A DNA stretch of 64,000 bases from positions 186,001 to 250,000 of the forward strand of contig NZ_JAMAST010000003.1 in NCBI RefSeq assembly GCF_023336505.1. The letters are read 5' to 3'. The stretch is from Sporolactobacillus mangiferae (GTDB taxonomy: Bacteria > Bacillota > Bacilli > Bacillales > Sporolactobacillaceae). The notes below the pieces were generated by a model. The model did not search any database. It was not told where the DNA came from and was given only the letters and a program-made list of their open reading frames with translations. Below, one piece after another: positions 56,264-64,000 of the stretch. Every line of letters starts with the position of its first letter. Position 1 is the stretch's first letter. Both the position numbers and the translations under genes were made by a program.

Positions 56264-57340
56264 TCAGGTATCCTTCACTTCTTTATAGCGTTCGTACACA
56301 CGGATCGCTCCGTCAACGTTGCCTGTCTCATTATAAAGTCTGATCATCAGCTTCAAATTGCGCGCATCATCAGGCTCAAGACGCGCCACCTGCTGGCAGA
56401 CATTCAGTGCGTCCATCTTCTTGCCCTCCTGGATCAGGAATTCAGCTAGCGAATTGGCCAGCTCAAGCCAGAGCTGAAGCAGCCGAACCCGCTCCGCCTC
56501 TGCCCAGAGGTAGCCATATTCATTAAAATAATGATTTTTATAGGCATGGAACAACGTCATATGCTTCTGGTAGCTGGAAGGAGTGATCGGCGGAAGGTGA
56601 TTCAGATTAACCTGCCATTGCTCAATATCAATGTCTGCTTCTGAAACGCTCAGGGAATAGCCGATATCATTTTTTATAATGCGCTGTTTCAGCGGCAGTT
56701 TTTCCATCAGTTTGCGAATCTGATAGATCGTCGTATAGAGCTGCGCGGTCCCTCTGGCATCATCCATGCCTGGCCAAAGCAGATCAATCAGACGTTCCTT
56801 GCTGACGAAACGCCCATGCTCTTTAAGCAGGTAGGCATAGAGTTCTCGAGCGCGGGATGTGCGCCATTTAACAGGTATGTATGATTTTGTACCCTTTTCA
56901 ATCTTATAAAATTTAAGGCTGTCAAAGCATTCAATGCCGAAATGGGCTTCCGGCTGCGGGTGACCTGAAGCTGCGCCAGGGGCGCGGTTCTTAATCAATC
57001 GGGTAACCGCCTTCTCAAGGCGCGGTTTCAGAATCGGCTTAAGCAGATAGTCAATGGCGTTTAATTCAAATGCTTTAATCGCGAATTCATCGTAAGCAGT
57101 TGTAAAGACAATCTGGATTGGTCCATCATCAGCCTGAAGCAGCTCCGCAAGTTCAATACCGCTGATTTCCGGCATCTCTATGTCCAGAAACACAACATCC
57201 GGTTTGAGCAGCTTCGCCTGATCCAGCGCCTTCTCAGGATCGGTAAATGTATCGATCGACTGAAAAATGCCTATCTCCTGAAGAATGTGCTTCAACTGCC
57301 TGCAAGCCAGCAGTTCATCATCCACCACAAATGCATGCAT
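56264..57340 (-). CDS. Response regulator with OmpR-type and BTAD output domains
   Basis: 358 residues. The receiver (about 1-120) has the acidic pair VVDDE, phospho-acceptor Asp53 in VFLDIEMPEISG, the TTAYDEFA switch and Lys101 in YLLKPI. A winged-helix Trans_reg_C domain (about 150-230; SKERLIDLLWPGMDDARGTAQLYTTIYQIRK) and a bacterial transcriptional activator (BTAD, TPR-like) domain (about 240-355) follow. This receiver-wHTH-BTAD arrangement is the SARP-like group often linked to 7TMR-DISM kinases in Bacillales. The ATG at 57340 follows GGAGG by six bases; the frame opens at 57418. It lies between the adhesin and the two kinases and probably controls surface genes. Confidence 0.9.
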   Translation of the reverse strand: MHAFVVDDELLACRQLKHILQEIGIFQSIDTFTDPEKALDQAKLLKPDVVFLDIEMPEISGIELAELLQADDGPIQIVFTTAYDEFAIKAFELNAIDYLLKPILKPRLEKAVTRLIKNRAPGAASGHPQPEAHFGIECFDSLKFYKIEKGTKSYIPVKWRTSRARELYAYLLKEHGRFVSKERLIDLLWPGMDDARGTAQLYTTIYQIRKLMEKLPLKQRIIKNDIGYSLSVSEADIDIEQWQVNLNHLPPITPSSYQKHMTLFHAYKNHYFNEYGYLWAEAERVRLLQLWLELANSLAEFLIQEGKKMDALNVCQQVARLEPDDARNLKLMIRLYNETGNVDGAIRVYERYKEVKDT

Positions 57341-57557
57341 GATTCTGCCTCCTTTGCATAAATATGGTTGCGAACCCGGCTTCGCCGACCCCTGGGGTAA
57401 AAATGAAGCCGCCGTCACGCATATGCCTTTTGTGATTTTTGTAAAATAGTACTGTTAATCGCTGTTTTCCTTTTTTTCGGTTCATTCCGCTGAATTCTTC
57501 AACGAGCTGAAAAACGAATGAGCCGATCAAGCGCACATTATCCTTTAACAGAGCCGA

Positions 57558-57640
57558 TGAGAAAGCCTGGCTTTGCCGGGCCTCTGGCGAAGGCGATGCC
57601 TTAGGTGCGCTTATACGATAATCCGCTGAATTTTAAACTT
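57558..57640. repeat. Intergenic repeat family A, copy 5
   Basis: GAGAAAGCCTGGCTTTGCCGGGCCTCTGGCGAAGG, then GCGCTTATACGATAATCCGCTGAATTTTAAAC. The distal part equals that of copy 4. It runs directly into a family C copy. Confidence 0.8.
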
Positions 57641-57740
57641 TTGTACGTAAATACAGAATGGTTTTTTCTCTCATGGGGTATTTTCATTCAAGCGGTGTCC
57701 CTCACCCCTCAAGCGAGTCATGAATGTTTCTTATAGTATA
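57640..57740. repeat. Intergenic repeat family C, copy 2
   Basis: Matches 25695-25790 (TTTTCATTCAAGCGGTGTCC exact; flanks similar with indels). On the minus strand both copies can encode MT-L-G-GHRLNE, suggesting a decayed small reading frame. Confidence 0.65.
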
Positions 57741-57889
57741 AAATAAATGGAAAGCATACAAAGAAACTATGGTTCATCGCTGCTATTATACCATGGGCCA
57801 GACCTGCCCCCATTCGTTCTTCTATTCATTTCTTTCAGCAGAACTGATAGAATTACATGTATCCTATCAATTTCGGGAGTGAGCAGGCT

Positions 57890-60800
57890 GTGCAGCGCGT
57901 ATCCGCTTTTCTTATTGTCGTCTTATGTTATATCGGCCTGTTCTGCGCTTTTGTTGCATGGGATCATTTTTCTGAGTACAGCGGTCCGACCGCAAAAGCG
58001 GGGCATATTGACCTTGCGCATTGGAACTTTGAGAAGAACGGCAGTATTGAGTTAAACGGACAGTGGTATTTCTACCCTGATCAGCTTCTCACTCCCGAAA
58101 CCACGCAGCACGGAAAGAACAGACGGCTGATCACTGTCCCTGAAAAGACACGCAACGCAAACAGCATCAAACCTTACTATGTAAATGCAGGAACTTACCG
58201 GCTTGTCATCTATTCTGATCATGAGCAAATGTTCGGGCTGAGGGCAACGCATATCTATAATTCCAGCAGAATTTATGTCAACGGGATGCTTGTCGGAGGA
58301 AGCGGACGGCCATCAAAAGGGGACAGCAAAGTGGCTTCGCTTAAGCCTGCTGTAAGTTATTTCCCGCTTCAGCGCGGCTATAATGAATTATTGATTCAGG
58401 TTGCGCGCGCGGATGTAGCTACGGCCTGGGGCATCACCAAGCCGATCACTTTTGGCACGCAGCAGCAGATTTCGCGAAGCTATGACCGATCCATCTTCAG
58501 CGATATGGTCACGGTTGCTGCCTTTTTCTTTATGGGGCTGTACTTTTTCGGTTATTTCGTCCAGCGCAGACAGGATGCGCATCTGCTGTTTTTCTCCGTT
58601 ATCTGCCTGCTTTTTTCCATGATTATTTCCTGGATCAGTCCGGGCCGGGTGATCTACATTTTCTTCCCGGATCTCTCCTACCGTGCCCTGGTCATATTGG
58701 AAGTCATAGAAACGCTGCTCCTTGGGGTCGTCGTGCTCCTGCACCTGTTCTCCACCTACCCTAAGCTGGTATCAAAGAAAGTGTTAACCTGGGGCATAGG
58801 TATCTCATGCGCAACGCTGATCATTGATTTCATTCCATGGAGCCCACTGACACCAATGATCTTGTTTCTTCATTCTTTTCTCGCGGTCTCTATTCTCACC
58901 TATACTTCCTATATTTTTGTGCTCGCAATTGTACGCAAAACCACAGAAAGCATTTATCTGATGGTCGCGACACTGTCCATGAGTATCTTTATCATTATTA
59001 CAACGATCCGTTCATACAGCTCAAGCATGATTATTTCGCTGTATACTTTTTCATCTTTAATCTTTCTGCTGATGCTGTCGTTGCTTATATCACAGCGCTT
59101 CGCCCATGCGCTTAAACGGAACGAATCATTAGCGCGAGAACTGGTCCGCAGCGATCAGCTAAAAGATGAATTCATCGCCCGAACCTCTCATGAGTTTCGC
59201 ACACCTTTAAACGGAATCATTAACGCAGCGCAGACTTTGCTCGTAAGCAGATCGGATCGCACCATTGGCGATGAGGCGGACAAGTTCCAAATAATCACAC
59301 GGATCGGCTACCGGCTTTCCGCGCTTGTCAATGATGTGCTTGACCTGGAGAAGATCAGGCAGGGAAAACTGAGTCTGCATCCGATCCCCCTGGACGTGGC
59401 GGCTGCGGTAAAATCGGAGCTTCCTTTTTACAGCCTGCTGGCCAAAAAGAAAGGTCTGGTCCTTGCAAATGCCGTGCCGGAGAACCTTCCCCTGGTCAGC
59501 GCGGATGAAAACCGGTTCAGGCAAATACTGAATAACCTGATCGGCAATGCGATTAAGTACACGCCGGCAGGAAAAATTACATTACAGGCCAGAAAAATAG
59601 AGCAGGTAGTCGAGATCACAGTAACCGATACCGGAACTGGTATTCCGCGCTCAGAGTTTGAGGCCATATTTCAGGCATTCGAACGCAGGGACAAACTGAA
59701 TCAAAGTGAAGGTGCCGGATTGGGGCTGAGTATTGTTAAACAGCTGGTAGAGCTGCAAAACGGGAAAGTATGGGTACAGTCCGAAGCTGGATCAGGATCT
59801 GTTTTTCATTTCACTTTGCCGCTCTTCAATGCAAAACAGGGAAGCTCCCATGAGACATTTTCACAATCAGCTGAACGAACAGGAACAGATGAGGCACTTT
59901 TAAACGGGCATCTGCCAGAAGTCACTCTGGAGACACCTTACCATTCTCCATTTAATCATGCGACAACGATTCTTGTCGTGGACGATGATCTGGAAAACCT
60001 GAAAATCCTGATTGATATGCTGACCGGCATGTCCTACAATGTGACCGCGGTCAAAAACGGAAAAGAAGCACTGGATGAGATCGCTCATTCAAAACCGGAT
60101 GCGGTGATTCTCGACCTGATGATGCCGGGTATGTCCGGGTATGATGTCTGCCACAAAATACGCGAGCAGTACAGTCTGACCGAACTCCCGGTGCTGATGC
60201 TTACCGCCGCGATTATCGACGAAGAAAAACATTACGCATTTCGGGCGGGAGCGAATGATATTCTGCAGAAGCCATACAACTTCTCGGAATTCTCGGCGCG
60301 TGTCCATGGATTGATCCTGATGAAAAACGCGGCCAGTCAGGCAACAAATATGGAAGTCGCTTTTCTCCAGTCACAGATCAGGCCGCATTTTCTCTATAAC
60401 GTACTTAATTCGATCATTGCACTCAGTTATGAAAATGTGGAAAAAGCACGTGAAATGACCGCGCAATTTGCTGCTTATTTGCGTGGCAGTTTCGATTTCC
60501 AGAATACATCCGCAATAAGCACTTTTAAAAAAGAATTGGCACTTGTGAGGAACTATCTCACAATTGAAAAAATGCGTTTTCACGACCAGCTGCAATTCAG
60601 TATCGATGTTGATGAACGGATTGATTTCCCGATGCCGCCGCTCATGATCCAGCCACTTGTTGACTATGCGGTTGAGCACAGTATTGGCGGACGAAAAGAA
60701 GGCAGACGGATCATTCTATCCGTTACACGCCTTCCGAACGGATATAAGATTGCTATTACAGACAACGGTATCGGTATGGATGAACAGAGACTGAATGCAC

Positions 60801-61000
60801 TTCTGACCGATGCGTCCGGCAGCAGCTTCGGCATTAAAAATGTTAATGAGCGACTTAAGCGTTACTTTGGCACGCATCTGGATGTCCAAAGCAAGATCGG
60901 TGAGGGAACGACTGTATCTTATTGTATAATCGATGGGGTTTTTCACCATCCGCCAGGCAGCGGGCTGCAAAATGCACAAAGTGAGAGTGAAAAGCATTGA
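57890..61000 (+). CDS. Hybrid histidine kinase 1 (7TMR-DISM, HisKA, REC, LytS-type core)
   Basis: 1036 residues. One membrane helix, a 7TMR-DISMED2 jelly-roll (about 40-190), seven helices (about 203-405), a HisKA dimerisation domain with SHEFRTPLNG (His434), a HATPase with RQILNNLIGNAIKYT, DTGTGIP and GAGLGLSIV, a receiver with VVDDD, Asp742 in ILDLMMPGMSG and Lys794 in QKPY, then a second LytS-type kinase core with QIRPHFLYNVLNS (His833). In that second ATPase the N-box PLVENA is PLVDYAVEHSI: Tyr926 replaces the metal-binding Asn, so it may not bind ATP. Start is GTG at 57890 after GGGAGTGA (ATG at 57857 has no site). It overlaps kinase 2 at TTGA. Confidence 0.92.
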   Translation: MQRVSAFLIVVLCYIGLFCAFVAWDHFSEYSGPTAKAGHIDLAHWNFEKNGSIELNGQWYFYPDQLLTPETTQHGKNRRLITVPEKTRNANSIKPYYVNAGTYRLVIYSDHEQMFGLRATHIYNSSRIYVNGMLVGGSGRPSKGDSKVASLKPAVSYFPLQRGYNELLIQVARADVATAWGITKPITFGTQQQISRSYDRSIFSDMVTVAAFFFMGLYFFGYFVQRRQDAHLLFFSVICLLFSMIISWISPGRVIYIFFPDLSYRALVILEVIETLLLGVVVLLHLFSTYPKLVSKKVLTWGIGISCATLIIDFIPWSPLTPMILFLHSFLAVSILTYTSYIFVLAIVRKTTESIYLMVATLSMSIFIIITTIRSYSSSMIISLYTFSSLIFLLMLSLLISQRFAHALKRNESLARELVRSDQLKDEFIARTSHEFRTPLNGIINAAQTLLVSRSDRTIGDEADKFQIITRIGYRLSALVNDVLDLEKIRQGKLSLHPIPLDVAAAVKSELPFYSLLAKKKGLVLANAVPENLPLVSADENRFRQILNNLIGNAIKYTPAGKITLQARKIEQVVEITVTDTGTGIPRSEFEAIFQAFERRDKLNQSEGAGLGLSIVKQLVELQNGKVWVQSEAGSGSVFHFTLPLFNAKQGSSHETFSQSAERTGTDEALLNGHLPEVTLETPYHSPFNHATTILVVDDDLENLKILIDMLTGMSYNVTAVKNGKEALDEIAHSKPDAVILDLMMPGMSGYDVCHKIREQYSLTELPVLMLTAAIIDEEKHYAFRAGANDILQKPYNFSEFSARVHGLILMKNAASQATNMEVAFLQSQIRPHFLYNVLNSIIALSYENVEKAREMTAQFAAYLRGSFDFQNTSAISTFKKELALVRNYLTIEKMRFHDQLQFSIDVDERIDFPMPPLMIQPLVDYAVEHSIGGRKEGRRIILSVTRLPNGYKIAITDNGIGMDEQRLNALLTDASGSSFGIKNVNERLKRYFGTHLDVQSKIGEGTTVSYCIIDGVFHHPPGSGLQNAQSESEKH

Positions 61001-64000
61001 GAACAAAAATAAAAATCGTCAGCTTGATTATTCTGAGCTATTCCGTGCTGTTCATCGTCCTGCTTTTTCTTTCCGGAATCTCGGCAAACAACGCGCCAAA
61101 GGCTGATAAAGGCATGCTCGACCTCAGCCGCTGGAACTTTGACCAGAGCGGAAACGTTGAGCTTAATGGAGAATGGACCTTTTATCGCAATCAGCTTTTA
61201 ACTCCGAAAGACATTCAGTCCGGACAGGGCAGACAGGCAGTTTTAACCGATGTCCCCCTTAACAACATCACTAATCCCGGGGGACGCCAGCCAGGATCCG
61301 GGACTTATCGGCTGATTATTCGATCCAATCAGGATCATCGAATATTTGCCATTAAAGTCCCGGTGATCTACACGGCAAGCAAAATTTATGTAAACGGAAA
61401 AGCGTTCGGCCGGAGCGGAGACGTGACGCGAGAAAATTTTACGCCAAAACCCGTTTCCTACGTTTGCTATTTTCCAATTCACAAAGGCGATAATGAACTA
61501 ATCATCCAATTTGCCAATTATGGCATGATTAACGGATGGGGAATTGCAAAACCCGTTCTGCTTGGAACTGATCAGGGCATTACAAGTGCCAGAGCACGTG
61601 CTCTGGCTGTCAGCTGCATCATCATTATTCCCTTCTTTATCATGGGCCTGTTTTATTTCGGCCATTATTTGCAGATAAGAAGAAATCTGTCCTTTTTATT
61701 CTTCTCATTAATGGCCATCTGCACGTCCATAGCGTTATCCATGTTCGATCTGGAAGGAATGATCTATATTCCATTCCCATGGATTCCTTTGTGGCTGCAC
61801 GCACGTCTTGAACTGATCTTTTTCATTTTAGGCATACTAATGGCCCTTTACAGTTTTACCTCCTATTATCGAACGCTGATCTCAAGACACATGCTTTGGC
61901 TGATCACTGTTTACGCCAGTATACTGGTGACCGTAAGCCTGATTTCCATACGTATGCCATCATGGTATTATCTCGTCTTCGTGCTTCCTTTTACACTTTT
62001 TATTTTCATCTACTCAATGTATATCATTGTGCTCGCTGCCATTCGGCGGATGGAGGGAAGCCGGTACCTGGTCATCTGCGGACTGTTTCTGAATGTGTAC
62101 AGCATCACAGCCGTGATCAATGCGTCCAGCACAAATCAGATTCTGATATACAATGTGCTATCCGTGCTTGGAGTCATTCTCTCGCTTTCACTCTTAATGG
62201 CTAAGCAGTTCAACAGCACTTTTTTTAAAGCGAAATCACTGGCACAAAAGCTGCGCCAGATTGATGTGCTTAAAGACCAATTCATTGTCCGCACAGCGCA
62301 TGAATTCAGAGAACCGTTAAGTGGAATCATCACAAGTGCTCAAACGCTGTTAAAAAGTGATAAGAGGCGATTGATCCAGGATGAACAGATAACAATTCAG
62401 AGGATCACGCGTATGTGCTATCGGTTGTCCAATCTGGTTGGCGATATTCTGGATCTGGAAAAAATCAATCAGGGACTGCTGAACGTTAAAACCGGACCGG
62501 TAGATGTTCGTTCCTTGATCAATCTGGAAATTGGCTTTTATACAAAAATGACCGAAGAAAAGGGATTACAGTTCATTGACCAAATGCCCCGCGTGCTTCC
62601 GCTTGTCCTGGCCGATGGGAACCGTTTGCGTCAGATTTTAAATCATCTGCTCGATAACGCCATTAAATACACACACTGCGGAACCATCACGCTCTCGGCG
62701 AAACAAAAAAAGAATCATTTAGAGATCATGGTGGCTGATACAGGAACCGGGATACCTGCAAGCGAACACGATACGCTTTTTGATCCGATCCGGCAAGCAG
62801 ATACACATGCGAGCGAAGGTGCCGGGCTTGGCCTTGCGATTACAAAAAAATTGGTGGAACTGCAACAGGGAAAAATATGGTTTGAGTCAAAGAGCGGCTC
62901 GGGAACCACTTTTCACTTCACAGTTCCGCTTTATGCGTCAAATCGCATCGATACTGTCAACACGCTGTCCCTCGAGTTTCATACTTCACAGAATCAGATG
63001 ACACATCAGACGCAGCAAAAACCGGACTCGAACAAGCGGCAGACCATTCTCGCTGTTGATGATGATCCGGAACAGCTGAAAATTCTGACGGATATGCTGA
63101 AAAGCCTTGATTATCACGTGATCAGCGTGAAAAGCGGAGACGAGGCACTGCATGAAGTCGTTCGCTCAATGCCGGATCTGGTGGTCCTTAATTTAATGAT
63201 GTCGGGAATGTCGGGATTTAAGATCTGCGGTAAAATACGTGAAAAGTATGGTTTGACTGAGCTGCCCATACTCATGCTCACCACTTCAATCATTAACGAA
63301 GACAAGCATTATGCAATTCGCTCGGGCGCCAATGATGTGCTGCCCAGACCGTATACGTTCTCAGAATTCTCAGCACGGATCCGAAGTTTAATTCTGATGA
63401 AACAGGCGGCCAGCCAGGCAGCTCATCTGGAAGTTGCATTTCTTCAATCCCAGATCCGGCCGCATTTTCTCTATAACGTTTTAAACTCAATAATCGCCCT
63501 GAGTTATGAGGATATTGAAAAAGCACGCGAAATGACAGCACAGTTCGCTGCTTATTTACGTGGAAGTTTTGCCTTTCAAAACACATCGGCAATGAGCACT
63601 TTAAAAAAGGAATTGTCGCTTGTCCATGCTTATCTGGCTATTGAGAAAATGCGTTTTCAGGATCGTATTCATGCAACAATTAACGTAGATGACACACTTG
63701 ATTTTCCGCTTCCACCGCTCACGATTCAGCCGCTCATTGAAAATGCGATCCGTCACGGGATCGGGAAGCGAAAAAACGGCGGACGGCTGTCACTGTCAAT
63801 AACGCACAAATCCGGTTACTTTCTCATTACAGTGTCTGATAATGGGGCAGGTATGGACGAGAAAGAAATACGCAACGTGCTGCTCAATGGGAACGGACAC
63901 AGCGTCGGGCTGAAAAATATCAACAGCAGGCTAAAACATTTTTATGGAACGGAACTTCAAATCAGCAGCAGTCCCGGCAACGGAGCGACTGTTACAGTGC
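60997..64000 (+). CDS. Hybrid histidine kinase 2, tandem paralogue (runs off right edge)
   Basis: About 1001 residues visible, open to the end; only the last 20 or so residues are missing, judged by kinase 1. Same layout: one helix, DISMED2, 7TM (about 205-405), HisKA with TAHEFREPLSG (His435; the usual TPL is EPL), intact first HATPase (RQILNHLLDNAIKYT, DTGTGIP, GAGLGLAIT), receiver, second LytS-type core with QIRPHFLYNVLNS (His823) and an intact N-box PLIENAIRHGI (Asn916). The receiver is degenerate: VVLNLMMSGMSG has Asn732 for the phospho-acceptor Asp (codon AAT, 63190-63192) and Arg784 for the conserved Lys (LPRPY, 63346-63348). Start is TTG at 60997, sharing bases with the kinase 1 stop. 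No stop codon in frame. Confidence 0.9.
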   Translation, partial: MRTKIKIVSLIILSYSVLFIVLLFLSGISANNAPKADKGMLDLSRWNFDQSGNVELNGEWTFYRNQLLTPKDIQSGQGRQAVLTDVPLNNITNPGGRQPGSGTYRLIIRSNQDHRIFAIKVPVIYTASKIYVNGKAFGRSGDVTRENFTPKPVSYVCYFPIHKGDNELIIQFANYGMINGWGIAKPVLLGTDQGITSARARALAVSCIIIIPFFIMGLFYFGHYLQIRRNLSFLFFSLMAICTSIALSMFDLEGMIYIPFPWIPLWLHARLELIFFILGILMALYSFTSYYRTLISRHMLWLITVYASILVTVSLISIRMPSWYYLVFVLPFTLFIFIYSMYIIVLAAIRRMEGSRYLVICGLFLNVYSITAVINASSTNQILIYNVLSVLGVILSLSLLMAKQFNSTFFKAKSLAQKLRQIDVLKDQFIVRTAHEFREPLSGIITSAQTLLKSDKRRLIQDEQITIQRITRMCYRLSNLVGDILDLEKINQGLLNVKTGPVDVRSLINLEIGFYTKMTEEKGLQFIDQMPRVLPLVLADGNRLRQILNHLLDNAIKYTHCGTITLSAKQKKNHLEIMVADTGTGIPASEHDTLFDPIRQADTHASEGAGLGLAITKKLVELQQGKIWFESKSGSGTTFHFTVPLYASNRIDTVNTLSLEFHTSQNQMTHQTQQKPDSNKRQTILAVDDDPEQLKILTDMLKSLDYHVISVKSGDEALHEVVRSMPDLVVLNLMMSGMSGFKICGKIREKYGLTELPILMLTTSIINEDKHYAIRSGANDVLPRPYTFSEFSARIRSLILMKQAASQAAHLEVAFLQSQIRPHFLYNVLNSIIALSYEDIEKAREMTAQFAAYLRGSFAFQNTSAMSTLKKELSLVHAYLAIEKMRFQDRIHATINVDDTLDFPLPPLTIQPLIENAIRHGIGKRKNGGRLSLSITHKSGYFLITVSDNGAGMDEKEIRNVLLNGNGHSVGLKNINSRLKHFYGTELQISSSPGNGATVTV

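Larger units (their letters stand above)
57341..57889. other. Divergent region between response regulator and kinase 1
   Basis: About 550 bases. Contains a degenerate family A-like piece near 57363-57430 (GCTTCGCC...GAAGCCGCCGTCACGCATATG), a full family A copy (57558-57645), a family C copy (57640-57740) and a TATAAA near 57736-57741 that could serve kinase 1. No gene. Confidence 0.5.

Overview
The window is chromosomal DNA of a low-to-mid GC Gram-positive bacterium of the order Bacillales. The evidence is strong AGGAGG-type ribosome binding sites with many GTG and TTG starts, close relatives of Bacillus genes (patA, yerA, ydbS-ydbT, yfmR, pdxK, pbpC), a qoxABCD aa3-600 menaquinol oxidase, menB-menE, an fbpB-type small basic protein, catabolite-repression-like (cre) sites, sortase-anchored surface proteins and a PTS. 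A Sporolactobacillaceae-like spore former is a guess from the gene mix only. No rRNA, tRNA, CRISPR array, prophage or intact insertion sequence was seen.

Layout. Positions 1-13,100 hold a partial MFS exporter, recQ, a small heat-shock protein, two aminotransferase genes (patA, ilvE), an MFS transporter, a repetitive glycine/alanine/leucine-rich protein, and a TetR regulator divergent from a MacB/FtsX-type ABC exporter. Positions 13,300-25,500 hold a YerA-type adenine deaminase homologue, truA, menB-menE (menaquinone), ydbS-ydbT (PH-domain membrane proteins), ung, a cytosolic 5'-nucleotidase-like enzyme and a PBP3-type transpeptidase lipoprotein. Positions 25,500-33,300 hold ptsI preceded by what looks like a truncated, frameshifted ptsH remnant, then fruK and the qoxABCD operon. 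Positions 33,600-45,900 hold a NlpC/P60-LysM wall hydrolase, a PAS-GGDEF-EAL protein, pdxK, a second TetR/ABC-2 exporter cassette, a stand-alone EIIA-Glc (crr-like), a GH36 alpha-galactosidase and the ABC-F protein YfmR.

Positions 46,100-64,000 form a cell-surface and signalling island: a class A-type sortase, an FbpB-like 42-residue protein not long enough for a standard ORF list, two LPXTG adhesins (731 and about 2005 residues, the larger with seven SdrD-type B repeats), a response regulator with an SARP-like output domain and, divergent from it, two tandem giant hybrid kinases. Both kinases combine a 7TMR-DISM sensor, a HisKA kinase core, a receiver and a second LytS-type kinase core. The second kinase runs off the right edge. 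The pair is degenerate in a complementary way: kinase 1 keeps the receiver aspartate but has lost the N-box asparagine of its second ATPase; kinase 2 keeps that asparagine but its receiver has Asp->Asn and Lys->Arg changes. This is the most unusual signal in the window.

Three families of short intergenic repeats are scattered between the genes. One (A, at least five copies) has the signature GGCTTTGCC...CTTATACNATAATCCGCTGAATTTTAAAC and is found near 37.7, 37.8, 40.6, 49.7 and 57.6 kb.
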